Positions 11,862 through 23,162 are shown, counted from the stretch's first letter. The stretch: DNA of 64,000 bases from Lentinus brumalis (GCA_001792895.1 MARA01000008.1:806001-870000); one strand, 5' to 3'. Numbers and translations are program-made. The notes: generated from the sequence alone by a model not told the origin.

Positions 11862-12298
11862 GTTGAATGTCGGAACGGGAGGAGGGGTTTGCGAAGGTCA
11901 AACCGCTCATTCACTTCCTTGTGCAGAAGCGTGTACACGACATCGCTGACGAACACTCTGCCCACCGGGCCCCGCAGCATCCGCATCCATGAACGTCGAG
12001 GCCATCCATTTACCTGCAAACGGTGTACCCCGCAGTTGCAGGCCGCTTTGGGTTGGAGATCGCGCTGAGCGGGTGGGTCTGCCGCGTACCTTTCATTTGC
12101 TGACTTCGTTGGTTCTGCCTATCCTGCCACAGGCAACGGGCACGCCATAGGTTCCTCGCCAGATGTCGTCACTTTAACGGTCCCGTGGTCAGGTGTTCGC
12201 AGGTACAAATAGGCCGACCGACAGCTGAACAATGGACAGTCCAACCGCATAGCAGCACACTTCAGCAGCAACATCTCTTCCAGACACCTGCAGCGACA
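11862..12298. other. Spacer between divergent Helitron and 12299 gene
   Basis: This 437-base spacer would hold both promoters. A minus-strand frame around 11990-11880 (GPVGRVFVSDVVYTLLHKEV) looks coding and could be an upstream exon of the Helitron gene or a remnant of another. No TATA box is obvious. Confidence 0.35.
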
Positions 12299-14272
12299 AT
12301 GTCCTCCACCATTCCTCACACTCCGGTGAAAACCAATGCACAACCTTCGACCCCTCCTCCTCTGATCAGAGGCCGTCTCTCTACGTCCTCGACGTCCTCG
12401 CAAAGTTCTGACAGCGCATCGACGACTTCGACTCCCTTATCATCCATTTCCTCCATGCCTTCCACGCCGGACAGCTCCCCTTCTCCTTGCATCGGTTTGG
12501 GCACTTCGACGGTGAAGGGACGGTTCACCTCCCTTGCCAACACCGGCTTTGTGACGGCTCACCAAGTTTATAAGGACCAGCAAGGTGCGGTGCCCGCGCT
12601 TTCCGGAGGTGCGCCTGTGGGCACTACGGACATGGTCAACACCGGGACGCCGCCGATGCAAGCCACTGAGGCTGCGCAGGGCGTGGCATTGGACCAGCCT
12701 GGGTACGTCGTGGCGGCCGATCATACATGAACTATTCGAACTGACATCGATCGTCTACAGCGCTGCCCTGGCGAATGGCGGGGCGGAGGGTGTCCGGCAG
12801 GCCGCGGCCTGCAGCACGGCGGCTTCTGCTGTCCATGCTCTGTCATCTGCGACCATCGCAATGCAACAGGCTGCCCTTCCCGTTGCCCAGTTCGTACCGG
12901 TTCTCGACCTCTCAACGCGTTGAAGGAAGCTGACTTATTGTTGCATAGCTGGGCGACCGCGGCAACTCCCGCCTCTGCTGCTTCCATAGACCACAGGTAC
13001 GTTCACCTTCTGTCGTTCACACAGCAGCTTCTGATTGTCTTCCTCGGACAGCGGCCCCGCTGTCGCCTCAGGGACAATGTTGCTTCCGTCCCACATGGCA
13101 CGGAACGAGCACCGAGATCCCGCAGCGGTAGCCGCTACACATGTGCCTGCGCCTGAATCTGTCAATGAGCTTCCGATGCGGGACCAGATGGTGCACTTCG
13201 ATGACAGAAGTCAAGCAGCCCTGCTGGATGCCAAGGGACGCCTCGGCGTGAAGCTCGAGTTCACCCGAGTGGCCGCTGCGGCGCGCAAGTGGTGGCTGGC
13301 TCAAGGGCGAGCCTTTCCGAGCTCACAACGTGGTACCGCTACGGCCGTGGCAACATACGAGTCGCCACTGATGCCGCGGCTGCTGCGGAAGAGGCACAGG
13401 CCGCCCATGCGGCGGATCCAGACATGATGCCTATCCCAGGTCCTCCCATCTCTTTGATGTACTACACCATTGGGACGATTCTCGACGACCAGTTCTTCGT
13501 GCGCTGCGATGGTAACTATCGCGGGGACAACAAGATGCTGCCGTTCAGCAAGTCCTTTGCGCAAACCACGCTGGCGTTCGCGCTCGGTCCTCCGCCTACA
13601 CAATTTCCGGCCCTGACAGGCGATTACGACAGTTCCGTTGGAACACTGGTGTCGCTGCTGCCACCGAACACCACCGTACAGTCTGGGCACGTATTCGAGA
13701 AGCTACCGACCAAGCACATTCGTCTTCGGCATGTGGTGTTCGCGGTACGTGGCGTTCCATAGCATGCATGTATCCGCATCTGATCCTCATGTGCAGCCGC
13801 GGGCGGACGATGACACGGCGACATTCACGGCAACACCTGCCGGTGAGAGCTTTCGATCATGTGTACCTGCGGATTGGGCCTTCTAACGTGCTTCAATTCA
13901 GTTCCTGCCGAGTTCACCATCGCGCAATGGCCGACATACTCGATCGAGGCAGAGGCGGCTCGGAACGCCATCGTCGACACCCACGTCGCGAGGCCGCTGC
14001 CCGCTTACGACGTGCGCGGCAACCTCATCCCTCCCTCCCGCTACCCGGAGGAGCTCCGCAGGGCAACCGTGCTGCTGGGGTTCACGATGACTCACTACGA
14101 CATTACCAAGAGGCGCACGAACAATTCATTCGCGACGAAGTGCACAATCTGTCTGGACGTGCAGTACATCCGGGTCCTCATTCCTCCCACTCACTACACG
14201 CCGAACAAGCGCAACAACGTGCACCTAAACGATCCCATGTCCAACGCGGCAAAGAAGCAGCGCGCAGAGTAG
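12299..14272 (+). CDS. Unknown alanine-rich multi-exon protein
   Basis: The gene starts MSSTIPHTPVKTNAQPSTPPP and has a Ser/Thr/Pro-rich N-terminus. An Ala-rich segment (AALANGGAEGVRQAAACSTAASAV) follows after an intron at about 12704-12760 (GTACGT...TACAG). Further introns fit at about 13743-13793 (GTACGTGG...TGCAG) and 13847-13901 (GTGAGAGC...TTCAG). The later part carries YYTIGTILDDQFFVRCDGNY and ends NDPMSNAAKKQRAE. Near 13250-13325 the frame changes; a GTGAAG...CCGAG intron would restore it, but a frameshift is also possible. I recognise no family. It is divergent from the Helitron gene across a 437-base spacer, so it could be a passenger of that element. Confidence 0.45.
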
Positions 14273-14600
14273 TGGACACTTTACCCGTGGTGAATGCCGT
14301 TTAGGGTAAGCCGGTTGTGCACCGCCTCTGCAAGGATGGAACTGACCGCATACAGATGGTCAAGGCACGCAAAGTTCGCGCTGGTTGGGTAGCCGCCCGC
14401 ACTTCCGTCCTGTGGCGGTAAATGCGTTGCGGGCGTTCTGGTCTCTTCCACTTCCGATGTCCGTATGTCTCTCCATGTACACATGCCCCCAGAACCTCTC
14501 AGAACCCGTCCAGCCTCCTGCGCAGCATGACATAGGTTACGGGGCAATTGTATATATCTCCTCTTTTAATGCATCATAGACCATACTTCCTCTCCCCACC
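14273..14600. other. Intergenic, no gene recognised
   Basis: About 330 bases with no conserved frame. A short AT-richer stretch (ATTGTATATATC, near 14549) lies about 50 bases before the next gene and could be its TATA element. Confidence 0.35.
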
Positions 14601-15133
14601 ATGAGCACGAAGCGACCTGCCAGCTGTGATCCTGAAGAGGCCCAACACACTGCTAAGTCGCGCAGGTCAGTGATGCCGACCCTCCTAGCATGCGAGACCT
14701 ACACCCTCTCAACCTTTGCATGCAGACCGGCCTCTCCGGACAGTGTTCCGCATTCCGGTGTCGGAGGCGATTGCACGTCGCCGGAAACCAAGGACGGAGT
14801 TCCGGTCAACGGGCGAGGGGACCTGCGTCACTGCGCGCTCGACGACTGGGAGGTGCAAGTCGGGATTGTGCGTTGGCCCGGTGCTCCTTGGTTGAGCGCC
14901 GCATGCGTTCGGTGCGTCCGTTTCGAGCTGATGGTGACTGCTGCTCATGCGGCGCGCCGAATTTCGAAACAGCCGCATCGACGACTTTCTCGATTACAAG
15001 TCGCAACATCCGATGCCTTGGTACGCTCTGACACAGGTGCCACGCGGGACGTTCTGGAAGCCAACCACCCGTATCCACAACATACTCACCGTGGAAGACG
15101 TAGTCTCGCGTGTGTGGACGACAGGGCCCATTA
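14601..15133 (+). pseudogene. Repeated unknown family, copy 2, 5' part
   Basis: Exon 1 (14601-14665) starts MSTKRPASCDPEEAQ. After an intron beginning GTCAGTG comes a Pro/Asp-rich exon, and later the block DDFLDYKSQHPMPWYALTQV. That block aligns with FKSAHPDPWYAIARL of copy 3 (22503 onward). The gene is cut at 15133 by the Gypsy element inside WTTGPI-TRIAIYT. It resumes at 21373 in the same frame once the element and one CATTA duplication are removed. The gene is therefore broken by a single recent insertion and was probably intact before it. Function is unknown. Confidence 0.6.
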
Positions 15134-15283
15134 TGTTACGAACAGCCTCCCCGGTACTATTCATTTCCTTTCCCAGTCATCCTATTGTTCGATCACCATG
15201 ATTCCCATGGTCCCTCTCACGCTATTGTCTTCATCCATGATGTCTCTCACGCTATTGTCTTCTGACACTATTGTTCCCTCATG

Positions 15284-15290
15284 TATATAA
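15284..15290 (+). promoter_or_regulatory. LTR TATA box
   Basis: TATATAA lies 34 bases before the presumed mRNA 5' end at 15318. This is a normal distance for a pol II start and supports the self-primer model. Confidence 0.6.
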
Positions 15291-15303
15291 GACCACCAGC
15301 GCT

Positions 15304-15341
15304 ACCTGGGGACCCTCAGTTTCGACCTCTTGTCCCCAGGT
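15304..15341 (+). other. Stem-loop presenting the self-primer
   Basis: ACCTGGGGAC at 15304-15313 pairs perfectly with GTCCCCAGGT at 15332-15341. The 18-nt loop contains AGTTTCGACCT (15318-15328), which is the exact complement of the primer-binding site at 15504-15514. Confidence 0.65.
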
Positions 15342-15503
15342 AAGCCAAGCTGTACTTCGCTCTGTAGATACCTCTCTCAATACATCTTGTCCCCAGCCCT
15401 GATCGTCGAGCATTGCTCCGCTCTCGCTGCACAAGTGCTCGTCGACGCCCCTGCTCGTCTCGTGAGTCTTTCCTGATCCCCCTCGACGATCAGTCGTAAC
15501 ATT

Positions 15504-15514
15504 AGGTCGAAACT
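15504..15514 (+). other. Primer-binding site for self-priming
   Basis: AGGTCGAAACT begins two bases after the 5' LTR and is the reverse complement of 15318-15328 in the LTR. No TGG-starting tRNA-type primer site is seen at the usual place. Tf1-type elements prime reverse transcription with the 5' end of their own mRNA through an 11-nt match, which is what this shows. Confidence 0.7.
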
Positions 15515-16384
15515 TCAACACGAGCACTGGCGTACTCCCCCCCCCACCCTCCACCGGTTGATTGCTGGTTCTATAACCACGCGCTCGGTGTTGAGCTGTA
15601 TCTGTCGCTGTTGGTTCTACAACCTACGTGCGCGGTACTACCCTCCTGGACCCCCACCGCTGTCCAGTAAGACTCTGAGGTCCACTGACAGGCGAAGGTC
15701 AGGTGAACTCGTGTTCTACCTGACGTCGACCTCTACACACTGGATCAGCCCCGTCCCTCTTGTGCCCCCTACAACCACGCCTTTCATTCAAGTGCGGTAG
15801 AAGATCATCACTGGCGCGGCACTGATCAGCGGTGGTACATCTGTGATCAGCAACCTTGTCCAGAGCGACTACCTACCTGGGCGTCAGACGCGCAAGTCTG
15901 GACCGATCTCCATATCTACGTCTATCCCACACCTGAACAGGAGGAGCAGATCCGCCAGCGACTGACACAACCGGTTGCTACTACTACTGCTAGTGGACGC
16001 CCCCTACGTGAGGCAGTCCGCCTTTCGTCCAGCAGACCAGGTACCCGCCCGCCGAGCCGTCTCCCTAGCCGCACCAACACCCCTCCCACTGAGTCCCCAC
16101 TTGGTGGATCCCGGATCCCTCTCCCCACTGCGCTCGTCCTTGCCAGCGAGCGTCTGCAACGTCGAGCATCAGGATCCTTCAGTCCAGTTGCCACCACCTC
16201 GGTACTGCCCCCTCAGTCCCAGCCGGAGGGACGACAACCTGACATCGTCCTCAACTCCCCGCCTCGGACTTCCCCACCACCTCTTCCTCCACGGAATCCT
16301 TCACGGACGACTACCCCTAGTGCTCCGTCGCAAGGCTCCTCGCACCCCACCACACCACCACCCATCACCCCCACTCTCCCCACC

Positions 16385-17216
16385 ATGACGGCTCCTTTTG
16401 ACGTCACCAAGCTCCTGCCGGTTCTACTGCCTCGAGAGTACGATGGCAAGAATGCTCAGGAAGGCCTCACCTTCATCAGCAGCGCCAAGCCTATCACGGA
16501 GTTGCCACCAGGGCAGGAGTAGGCGCGAACCTGATCTGGATGGTCGTCTTGAACCGCCTCACAGGCGATGCTGCAAGCTGGGCCGGGCCGCATATCATCA
16601 CGGCAGCCACAACTACTCCTTGGGCGGATGTCGCTGCATTCGAAGATGCGTTCAAGGCCCACTTCTGCGCCGTAGATGACAAGGAGGCAGCCACTGCTGA
16701 GCTGGTCAAGCTTTGCAAGGCTTCGCACAGGCTTGGCACGGTCAAGGAGTACACTGCTGAGTTCAATGCGGTGGCTGCTCGGACTGGGTTCTCCGATGAC
16801 GACAAGCGCGAGCGCTACCGTGAAGGACTCCCCTATCGCATCAAGGACGAGTTCGCCACCACTGCTCACGACATCTCTACCCTTGTCAAGATGCAGACGG
16901 TTGCCTTGCAGATGGACCAGCACCTGGCACGACGGTCAGAGGAGCGACCTCGCACCGGGAAGTTCCCAAAACGCGGCGAGAAGGTAGCTGCGAATAAGGA
17001 ACGTCCTCCTACCTCCGGTCCCACCGGTTGCTTCGTCTGCGGACGAAACGGTCACAGGGCTGCCCAATGCCCGGAGAGGAAAGGCGGTCAACGCGCCGCA
17101 GCCTCCTCATCATCCTCCACGACGTCGGATGAGGTGGTCGCCCTTCAGTTGCAGCTCAAGGCACTGGAGGAGCGCATTGCCACGCTGACGACGATGAAGG
17201 AGAAGGAGGGTTTTTG
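16385..17216 (+). CDS. Gypsy-1 gag
   Basis: The N-terminus reads MTAPFDVTKLLPVLLPREYD. The frame slips near 16490 (one extra base restores it), then runs from GVGANLIWMVVLNRL through a capsid-like helical region to the zinc knuckle CFVCGRNGHRAAQC and the C-terminal EEKEGF-like end. Gag packages element RNA. The slip leaves a stop at 16519-16521 in the starting frame, so as written no full Gag is made. It is less clear than the slips in pol, because only a CC pair lies at the site. Confidence 0.75.
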
Positions 17217-17271
17217 ATTCGAGCTGCGCTAGATGCCGCGCGCGCACGCTCATGTACCAATAGTCGTATGC

Positions 17272-20200
17272 TGTACTGGGATCGTCGTTTATTTATGAAC
17301 TCAATCATGATGGACAACACTTCCACATCCCAGTACGACTGAGCGGCAAGCGGCGAGAGAAGGATGTGGTGGCCATGGTTGACAGTGGGGCCACTACAAA
17401 GTTTTTGCATCGACGGTTTGTGGAGGAGAACCGTGTTGCTACGCGGAAGCTAGCATCCCCCATCCGTTTATACAACATCGACGGTACAGAGAACCGCGAT
17501 GGCACGATTGCAGAGGTAGCCGTGCTAGGGATGACGATCGGGGACCACCAGGAGCAGGTGGTGTTTATGGTGACAGACGTAGGTGACGAGGATGTGATCA
17601 TCGGCCTTGACTGGCTGCGCGAGCACAATCCGGAGATTGACTGGGAACGTGGCTCGCTGCGCCTATCCCGCTGCCCTTCAACATGCCATGCTAGTAAGAA
17701 GGCACCGGAACCTGCTGCAACTGTGACGCGTGATACGGAGGTCAGGCTCACGGCGCGTTCACGTTCAGATCGGGTCCGGAAGGCCAAGAAGATTGGCAGG
17801 GTGTGTGCAGCGGTGATGGTCGAAGAGGTGGAGGACATTAATGAGCCACCATTGCCGAATGAGGAGGAGTGGGATGGATCTGAGCAAACCCTTCTGGATG
17901 CCTGGATGGAGGGGCGCAGCCTACAAGGCGCTCCTCAACTCTTTGTCTCTGCGAGCCATACCTATTCCCAGGAGCTCGCGGAACAGGAGTACCAGAAACG
18001 GGGGCCAGCTCGTCCTATCGAACAACTGGTGCCGGAACACTACCATGAGTACCTTAGTGTGTTTTCAAAGGAGGCGTCAGAACGGTTGCCCAACCATCGC
18101 CCCTATGATCATGCTATCGAGCTGGTTCCCGATGCCAAGATGTTCCACTCCAAGGTGTACCCTCTATCCCCGAACGAGCAAGTCGAGCTTGATAAGTTTC
18201 TTGAAGAGAACCTGGCCAAGGGTTACATTCGTGAGTCGAAGTCACCGATGTCCTCCCCTTCTTCTTCGTCAAAAAGAAGGATGGCAGTCTTCGCCCTGTG
18301 CAGGACTATCGGAGGCTGAACGACATCACCATTAAGAACCGTTACCCGCTGCCGCTGGTTTCGGAACTGATGGATCGACTCAAGAAGGCCAAGTACTTCA
18401 CGAAGCTCGACATTCGCTGGGGGTACAACAATGTTCGCATAAAGACAGGCGACGAGTGGAAAGCGGCCTTCGTGACCAACCGGGGACTCTATGAGCCCAC
18501 AGTCATGTTCTTTGGTCTGGCCAACTCCCCCAGCACCTTCTCTGCATTCATGAACGACATCTTCAAGGACCTCATCGTTCTTGGCAAGGTCACCGTCTAT
18601 CTCGACGACATCCTCATCTTTACGAATGACCTTGCTGAACATCGCACCCTTGTCCGAGAGGTCCTGAAGCGTCTGAAGGAGCATGACCTGTTCTGTAAAC
18701 CAGAGAAGTGCGAATTCGAGCAGACCAAAGTGGAGTACCTCGGGATGTTCGTGTCCGAGAACCAGGTCGAGATGGACCCGGTGAAGGTCAAGGGCATCGC
18801 AGACTGGCCAGTTCCCCGCAATGTGTCAGACATCAGGAAGTTTCGCGGCTTTGCGAACTTCTATCGTCGCTTCATCCGGAACTTCAGCGCCATCTGCAAG
18901 CCTCTAGACAGGCTGACCGGCAATGTCCCTTGGCAATGGGGAGAGGAGGAGCAGCGGGCATTTGAGGAGCTGAAGCAGTGCTTCCTGACAAGTCCCGTAC
19001 TCCGCATCTACGACCCGGACCGTCCCACACGAGTGGAAGTCGACGCCTCTGGGTTTGCCACAGGAGCGGTGCTGTCGCAGGAGGGGGAGGATGGAAAGTG
19101 GCACCCGATCGCCTTCCACTCCGAATCCATGAATGATGCTGAGCGCAACTACGAGATCTATGACAAAGAGATGCTCGCAATCATTCGTGCCCTCCAGGCG
19201 TGGCGCCACTACCTCGAAGGACTGCCCAGTACATTCGAGATTCAGTCAGATCACAAGAATCTTGAATACTGGCGTACGGCGCAGAACCTCACCAGACGGC
19301 AGGCTCGATGGGCTCTCTACCTCTCTCGTTTTGACTTCGTCATCACACACAAACCGGGCACATCTAACGGTCGAGCAGATGCACTATCCCGTCGCCCTGA
19401 CCACCAGCGAGATGACGCAGATGACAACCAAGGTCGCACGGTGCTACAGCCTAGTCACTTCCGCTCTCTGGCTGCTAGACGTGGACATCTGGCCCTTGTA
19501 CCGGAGAAGTCACTTCTGCGTCGGATCCGAGAGTGTGGAGACCGCGAGAAAGAGGTGGCAGAGGCACTGCGCAAGGTGGAACAACTCGGGCCAGCACGGC
19601 TGCAGAATGATCTGGTGGACTGGAACGTCGAGCAAGGTCTTCTCCTCTATCGAGGCAAGGTCTACGTCCCCAACGATCGCGCACTACGGGCAGATATTGT
19701 TCGCCTGCACCACGACCTACCACCCGCTGGGCACCCAGGCCAGTGGAAGACCATTGAGCTAGTAAGCCGCAACTACTGGTGGCCGGGTATGACACAGTTC
19801 ATCAAAAACTATGTTGAGACCTGTGACACCTGTCGACGAGGCAAGCCAATCCATGGCAAACGGCACGGTCAGCTGCAGCCAAACGAGATCCCAGACGGCC
19901 CGGTCAGGTTGTGACCTGTGACTTCATCACCGGCCTACCAGAGGTTGATGGGTACAACGCGCTGCAGCTCATTGCGGACCGGCATGCGAAGCTAGTGCAT
20001 CTCATTCCATGTCGAGACGAGATCGATGCCGAGGGTGCGGCGAACAACTTCATACGGGAGTATTTCCGCCTCCATGGACTACCACGAAAGATCATCTCCG
20101 ACCGTGGCCCCCAGTTCGCCAGCAAGCTCTTCCGTGCCATTCTTAAGGGTCTCGGCATTGAGAGTGCACTGTCCACTGCGTACCACCCCCAGACCGACGG

Positions 20201-20966
20201 ACAGTCAGAGAGGTGGAACCAGGAGGTGGAAGCCTACTTGCGGATGTTCTGCTCACGCCGCCGAGACGACTGGGTGCAGTGGTTGCCCATTGCAGAGTTT
20301 GCGTTCAACTCTCATGTCCACTCCTCTACGGGGTATTCACCCTTCTACCTGCTCTATGGGTTCGAGCCACAGTTCCACATCCCAATGCTACCCACTGAGG
20401 TTCCTGCAGCGGACAGTCGTCGCGAGGAACTCCGACGGGCCCGGGAGGATGCGACTGCAGCCTTGACGCTCACTGCGGAACGCATGAAGGCACACTTTGA
20501 CCAGCATGCTCGAGACGCTCCGGTCTTTGAGCCAGGTCAGAAGGTGTGGCTGGACACTCGCAACCTGCGAGTCACAGGAATGCCTCGGAAGTTGGTGGAC
20601 AGGTATGCAGGTCCCTATCCAGTGGTACGCCGAGTTGGCAACCTTGCCTATGAACTCCGTCTACCAAAAGACCTACCCATCCATCCAGTCTTCCATGTGT
20701 CGCTGCTGCTGCCGCACAAGCACAGCTCCCTGCCGGGCCGGCACCCACCAGAGCCTGCACCGATTGAAGTGGAAGGAGAAGAGGAGTACGAAGTTGAACG
20801 GGTGCTGGAGTCTCGCCGCTACGGACGAGGAAGGAAGCTCCAGTACCTCGTACGGTGGAAGGGATGGGGTCCCGAACACGACAGCTGGGAGCCTGCAGAA
20901 AACCTGACCCATGCTCCACAGCGGGTTATGGAATTCTACGCGCAACACCCAACATCCCACCGTTAG
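17272..20966 (+). CDS. Gypsy-1 pol: protease, RT, RNase H, integrase, chromodomain
   Basis: The protease has the catalytic DSGAT (about 17381). Reverse transcriptase has LDIRWGYNN, FGLANSPSTF and the active-site YLDDILIF. RNase H starts at VEVDASGFATGAVLSQ. Integrase has an HHCC-like zinc region (H-HxxxxxG, CDTC), a D,D,E core with [16 protein letters not shown], and WLDTRNLR after it. The C-terminal chromodomain reads YLVRWKGWGPEHDSWEP. The frame slips at CCCC 18255-18258 (one more C gives SPFFFVKKKDGSLRPVQ) and at CCC 19899-19901 (one more C rejoins VTCDFITGLP). Except for these slips all domains are complete. Confidence 0.9.
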
Positions 20967-20986
20967 GTCGTGCGGACACGACCCTT

Positions 20987-20999
20987 GGGAGGGGGGTAC
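20987..20999 (+). other. Polypurine tract of Gypsy-1
   Basis: GGGAGGGGGGTAC immediately precedes the 3' LTR, the usual priming site for plus-strand DNA. Confidence 0.8.
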
Positions 21000-21367
21000 T
21001 GTTACGAACAGCCTCCCCGGTACTATTCATTTCCTTTCCCAGTCATCCTATTGTTCGATCACCATGATTCCCATGGTCCCTCTCATGCTATTGTCTTCAT
21101 CCATGATGTCTCTCACGCTATTGTCTTCTGACACTATTGTTCCCTCATGTATATAAGACCACCAGCGCTACCTGGGGACCCTCAGTTTCGACCTCTTGTC
21201 CCCAGGTAAGCCAAGCTGTACTTCGCTCTGTAGATACCTCTCTCAATACATCTTGTCCCCAGCCCTGATCGTCGAGCATTGCTCCGCTCTCGCTGCACAA
21301 GTGCTCGTCGACGTCCCTGCTCGTCTCGTGAGTCTTTCCTGATCCCCCTCGACGATCAGTCGTAACA
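21000..21367 (+). repeat. 3' LTR of Gypsy-1
   Basis: 368 bp, matching the 5' LTR except for two C-to-T differences (in CTCTCATGC and CGACGTCC). It ends with CA directly before the CATTA duplication. Confidence 0.95.
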
Positions 21368-21372
21368 CATTA

Positions 21373-21875
21373 CGCGCATCGCAATCTACACGGGCGTGGC
21401 CGACACGTCCACCCGGACGCAGCTCAGCATTGAGCTCCTCCGGCAGGAAGATCGAGATGCCCTGCAACAGCTTCACGACAGCGCGCGCCACTCGACTGCG
21501 GCTGTAGTCGACAAGATCTGCACGGAGAAGGTGCACATCATTGTGCCAAACGACGACTTTGGTGTAAGGCTCCTTGCGCAATACGTGTCTCGGCTGCATC
21601 TCACAACGTGTATTCAGATTCTCGAGAACGTCTACGACGCAACGACACTATATCAAGACAGGGCGCTGATGTCTATGCTGCATCCGTCCAGGTTGAAGGT
21701 CGGAGACGTGGTGTTGGTCGAGAGTTTCACCGTGCGCACCGCGAAGTCATCGGGTTGGTCGGTATTGTTGCATGCATATGCTGTCTCCCTACTCGTTCGG
21801 AAGCCGGTGCCTGCAGCGACAGGCCAGCGAGTGGTACCGGCGATGCCGAATGTCGTGTTCACCTCTTCCATGTGA
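21373..21875 (+). pseudogene. Repeated unknown family, copy 2, 3' part
   Basis: The frame continues from the interrupted 5' part as TRIAIYTGVADTSTRTQLSI and runs to a stop at 21875 with no obvious intron. It carries NVYDATTLYQDRALM, LKVGDVVLVESFTVRT and the strand SLLVRKPVPA, matching copies 1 and 3. Copy 3 has an intron where this one is continuous. The upstream Gypsy insertion makes this half non-functional unless transcribed from the LTR. Confidence 0.6.
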
Positions 21876-22055
21876 GCGCAACTGTGCTGTGGTGGTGGGC
21901 ACATGTGCCGCCGCCACAGCGGGGGACGCAATATAACTCGTCTTCCGTCTATCCGTTTGTGCCTGATCGTACAAAGGCTACTTAATGTCTTCATACACTT
22001 GGTGTATGGCTGCTCTCTCCATCCTGATCTGCCCTCCTGAGTCACTGTCGTGGGC

Positions 22056-23162
22056 ATGAACACAAGGGTCCGCAAGAGGGAGCGGTCCCGGTCAATGGGG
22101 CCGAACGGCTCGGCGCGCACGGTGACGGAGAGGTTCCCACGGTACGCATTACTATCCAACCGCGGCGTCTATGCTTTTGAACCCGCGCTTCCAACCCTCT
22201 TCCACTGGCCTCTCAGCATCAAACGAGAACTCGAGGACGAAGGCACAACCGCCTCCTTGAATTGCGCCTCACAACACGCCGACTGCAACACTGACGATCA
22301 TGTAAATAAGAAGGTCGCTACCGCTGGCCAGGACATAGGGGACGACATAGAGGACAGCCAAGAAGAGTACAGGGCTCAGGCCATCTCAGACGACCTGGGC
22401 AGCCGGGACGAGAGGTTGGACGTTTGGGTGCCACCGAGCGCGTTAGCGTGAGTTTGCAGCTCGGCCTGCACATCCGACGTACACTGACGTTCGGCGTTGT
22501 AGCCTCTTCCGTGTTCTGCAGGACTTCAAGTCAGCACATCCGGACCCGTGGTATGCTATCGCGAGGCTGCCGATGACAGCGTGCGCGTGGGACGTGCGCA
22601 CTCCCACCCAGTCTGTCCTCTCCATCGGCGGTGTGCCAGTGAGGGTGTTCACGGTTGGCCCAGTAACTTCGACGTGTCTTTGCATAGCGCAAGCAGAAGA
22701 CGCAGAGCGGTCACGCATCACCATCCAGCTCATGAGAGCGCGTGACCGCGCAGCCGTCAGAGCCATTCTTCACCGAGCAGGGGCATCGGAGCAGGCGTCG
22801 CAAACCCAAGGGCGGTTCACGGCAATCGGGATTCACGATGATGACCAGGTGCGCTACTAGTCGACTGCTCATGCTGTGCGGAACTGACCTCGCTTCAGGC
22901 GTTCACCCACATCTTCGAGGCCGCATTGTCTTTCCGTGCGCGGGAGGAGATGTCCACAATCGACCCTTTGCAGTTGCGGGGTGGAGATGTGGTACTAATC
23001 GAGTCCATTGTGGTGCGCACGCAGGTAGCGGAACGCTCGCAGGTGACATACCGTACAGACAGGGTATTTTGCCTTGCCCGTCGCCCCCACAATGATGCCA
23101 AGGGGTCTGCAGTGTCCAACCCACTTTACGTCCCTACGACGCGCTTTCCACTATCGTTGTAA
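22056..23162 (+). CDS. Repeated unknown family, copy 3 (complete)
   Basis: Four exons fit with consistent phase: 22056-22141, 22217-22447, 22503-22848 and 22899-23162, giving 308 residues. The N-terminus is basic (MNTRVRKRERSRS) and a second exon is acidic (DIGDDIEDSQEEY). The third exon carries FKSAHPDPWYAIARLP and GGVPVRVFTVGPV. The last carries GGDVVLIESIVVRT. Only the conserved blocks are shared with copies 1 and 2, which differ widely in sequence, so the family is old and diverging. The beta-rich core could be one or two OB folds, which would suit a single-strand DNA-binding role, but this is speculation. Confidence 0.6.

Larger units (their letters stand above)
15134..15501 (+). repeat. 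5' LTR of Gypsy-1
   Basis: The 368-bp repeat carries a doubled TCTCTCACGCTATTGTCTTC unit, a TATATAA box at 15284-15290 and a 12-bp inverted repeat (15399-15410 with 15482-15493). The 10-bp stem at 15304-15341 described separately also lies inside it. It matches 21000-21367 except for two transitions. Confidence 0.95.
15134..21367 (+). mobile_element. Ty3/Gypsy chromodomain LTR retrotransposon (Gypsy-1)
   Basis: Two 368-bp LTRs begin TGTTACGAAC, end GTCGTAACA, and differ at only two positions that I could find, both C to T. The element is flanked by the 5-bp duplication CATTA at 15129-15133 and 21368-21372. Inside are gag with a CCHC knuckle, then protease, reverse transcriptase, RNase H, integrase and a C-terminal chromodomain, with a purine tract before the 3' LTR. 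The order and chromodomain place it among chromoviruses, and the self-primer site fits the Tf1/sushi branch. Two or three single-base frame slips in gag-pol contrast with the near-identical LTRs. Confidence 0.95.

Noticed and set aside
16519..16539. Programmed frameshift in gag of Gypsy-1
   Set aside because: There is no slippery heptamer at the site, and single-base slips at C runs occur elsewhere in the window, including a host gene.
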